From Bog-532 sp036495425 (GTDB lineage: Bacteria; Actinomycetota; Actinomycetes; Streptosporangiales; Streptosporangiaceae), in the NCBI GenBank assembly GCA_036495425.1, contig DASXMW010000016.1, forward strand, positions 1 through 5,627: a stretch of 5,627 nucleotides of DNA. The letters are read 5' to 3'. The first letter of the stretch is position 1. Each line of letters begins with the position of its first letter. Shown here piece after piece: positions 5,079 through 5,627 of the stretch. Both the position numbers and the translations under genes were made by a program. The notes beneath the pieces were generated by a model. It was not told where the DNA came from. It did not search any database and saw nothing but the letters and a program-made list of their open reading frames with translations.

Positions 5079-5627
5079 GGCTGCACGCACCGGTTGCGCT
5101 GGGTGCCCAGATCGACGGCGCCGCCGGTGATGGTGGCCTCCATGACGTCGCCGGGCCTCAGGTAGCGGCCGTGGTGGGCGCCGTTGCCCGCGGGTGAGCC
5201 GGTCAGGATCAGGTCGCCCGGGCGCAGCGGGGTGATGGCCGAGATGTGGGCGATCAGCTCGGGCACGCCGAAGATCATGCCGGCGGTGGTCTCGTCCTGC
5301 ACGGTCTCGCCGTTGAGCTTGAGCGTGACCCGCAGGCGGGCCGGGTCGGGCACGAACGGGGCGGGCACCAGCCACGGGCCCAGGGGCAGGAAGGTGGGGG
5401 CGTTCTTGCCCGCCAGCCAGTCGGTGCCCAGGCCCGGCATGTCCGGCCGGAACACCCGGTCCCGGGTGGTCAGGTCGTTGGCGATTACGTAGCCGGCCAC
5501 GTGGCTCAGTGCTTCCTCGGTGCCGACGCGGTAGGCCTCGGTGCCGATGACCACGCCCAGCTCCAGTTCCCAGTCGTGCTGGGTGCCGATGTCGGGCAGC
5601 ACCACGTTGTCGTCCGGGCCGCAGATG
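5075..5627 (-). CDS. FAH-family hydrolase/hydratase, 5' end outside window
   Basis: The last 183 residues of a second FAH-superfamily enzyme are present; the frame stays open to the right edge. The fragment opens with ICGPDDNVVLP, then the metal-binding DWELELGVVIG (fragment residues 18-28, E20 and E22), ANDLTTRD (49-56, D51), the GKN lysine (K74) and LTGSPAGNGA (141-150), and ends with the usual PGDVMEATITG strand. This pattern matches the group of acylpyruvases, 2-keto-4-pentenoate hydratases, oxalocrotonate decarboxylases and 2,4-diketo-3-deoxy sugar-acid hydrolases, and differs from the fumarylacetoacetase-like gene at 428-1420. Its stop overlaps the start of the ACMSD-like gene (ATGA), so both are translated from one message and probably act in one catabolic route. 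The promoter lies beyond the window. The last three motifs look intact, with no sign of decay. Confidence 0.93.
   Translation of the reverse strand, partial: ICGPDDNVVLPDIGTQHDWELELGVVIGTEAYRVGTEEALSHVAGYVIANDLTTRDRVFRPDMPGLGTDWLAGKNAPTFLPLGPWLVPAPFVPDPARLRVTLKLNGETVQDETTAGMIFGVPELIAHISAITPLRPGDLILTGSPAGNGAHHGRYLRPGDVMEATITGGAVDLGTQRNRCVQP

Noticed and set aside
3921..5165. Long plus-strand open frame (414 codons) opposite the amidohydrolase
   Set aside because: It runs across three minus-strand genes and their boundaries, and its translation is repetitive Gly/Val/Gln-rich sequence; it is a shadow.
1..5627. CRISPR array, tRNA, rRNA or riboswitch
   Set aside because: No regularly spaced repeats, tRNA-like cloverleaf or known riboswitch pattern was seen on reading; a covariance-model search would be needed to exclude weak RNA structures.

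Overview
The window looks like chromosome from a high-GC actinobacterium. GC is around 70%, GTG starts are common, several start codons sit six bases after a -10-like hexamer (the leaderless arrangement), and the protein families (a membrane-anchored trypsin-PDZ protease, a VOC protein ending in YQPRH, an actinobacterial-type IS30 end) fit that group. I cannot name a genus.

Layout. Bases 1-131 are the 3' end of an IS30-type transposase. Bases 132-427 are non-coding: a 15-bp hairpin, a 17-bp tandem repeat, and a very G-rich tract that runs into the 3' end of the next gene. On the minus strand, an HtrA-like membrane-anchored serine protease (2840 to 1509) is followed after 88 bp by a complete fumarylacetoacetate hydrolase (FAH) family enzyme (1420 to 428). 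Divergent from the protease, two small plus-strand genes encode a VOC-fold protein (2934-3284) and a GNAT acetyltransferase (3334-3807). The GNAT gene converges, with 16 bp between stops, on a 69-residue Phd-like antitoxin gene (4033 to 3824, minus). The rest is a minus-strand operon entering from the right: a second FAH-family enzyme (open at the window edge) overlapping by 4 bp (ATGA) an ACMSD-like amidohydrolase (5078 to 4068).

How the parts fit. The FAH-ACMSD-like pair is the clearest functional unit: a metal-dependent decarboxylase/hydrolase coupled to an FAH-fold C-C hydrolase or hydratase/decarboxylase, as expected in lower pathways of aromatic or kynurenine-type catabolism. The substrate cannot be read from the sequence. 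The Phd-like gene has no recognisable toxin beside it; its neighbour is the convergent GNAT gene. The middle block (protease, VOC, GNAT) shows no obvious shared pathway.

I do not see a convincing new multi-gene system. The points most worth a second look are the solitary Phd-like gene beside a GNAT gene, the shared -10/6-nt/start geometry of three neighbouring genes, the ACMSD-FAH operon, and the repeat-rich, G-quadruplex-prone junction between the IS30 end and the first FAH gene.
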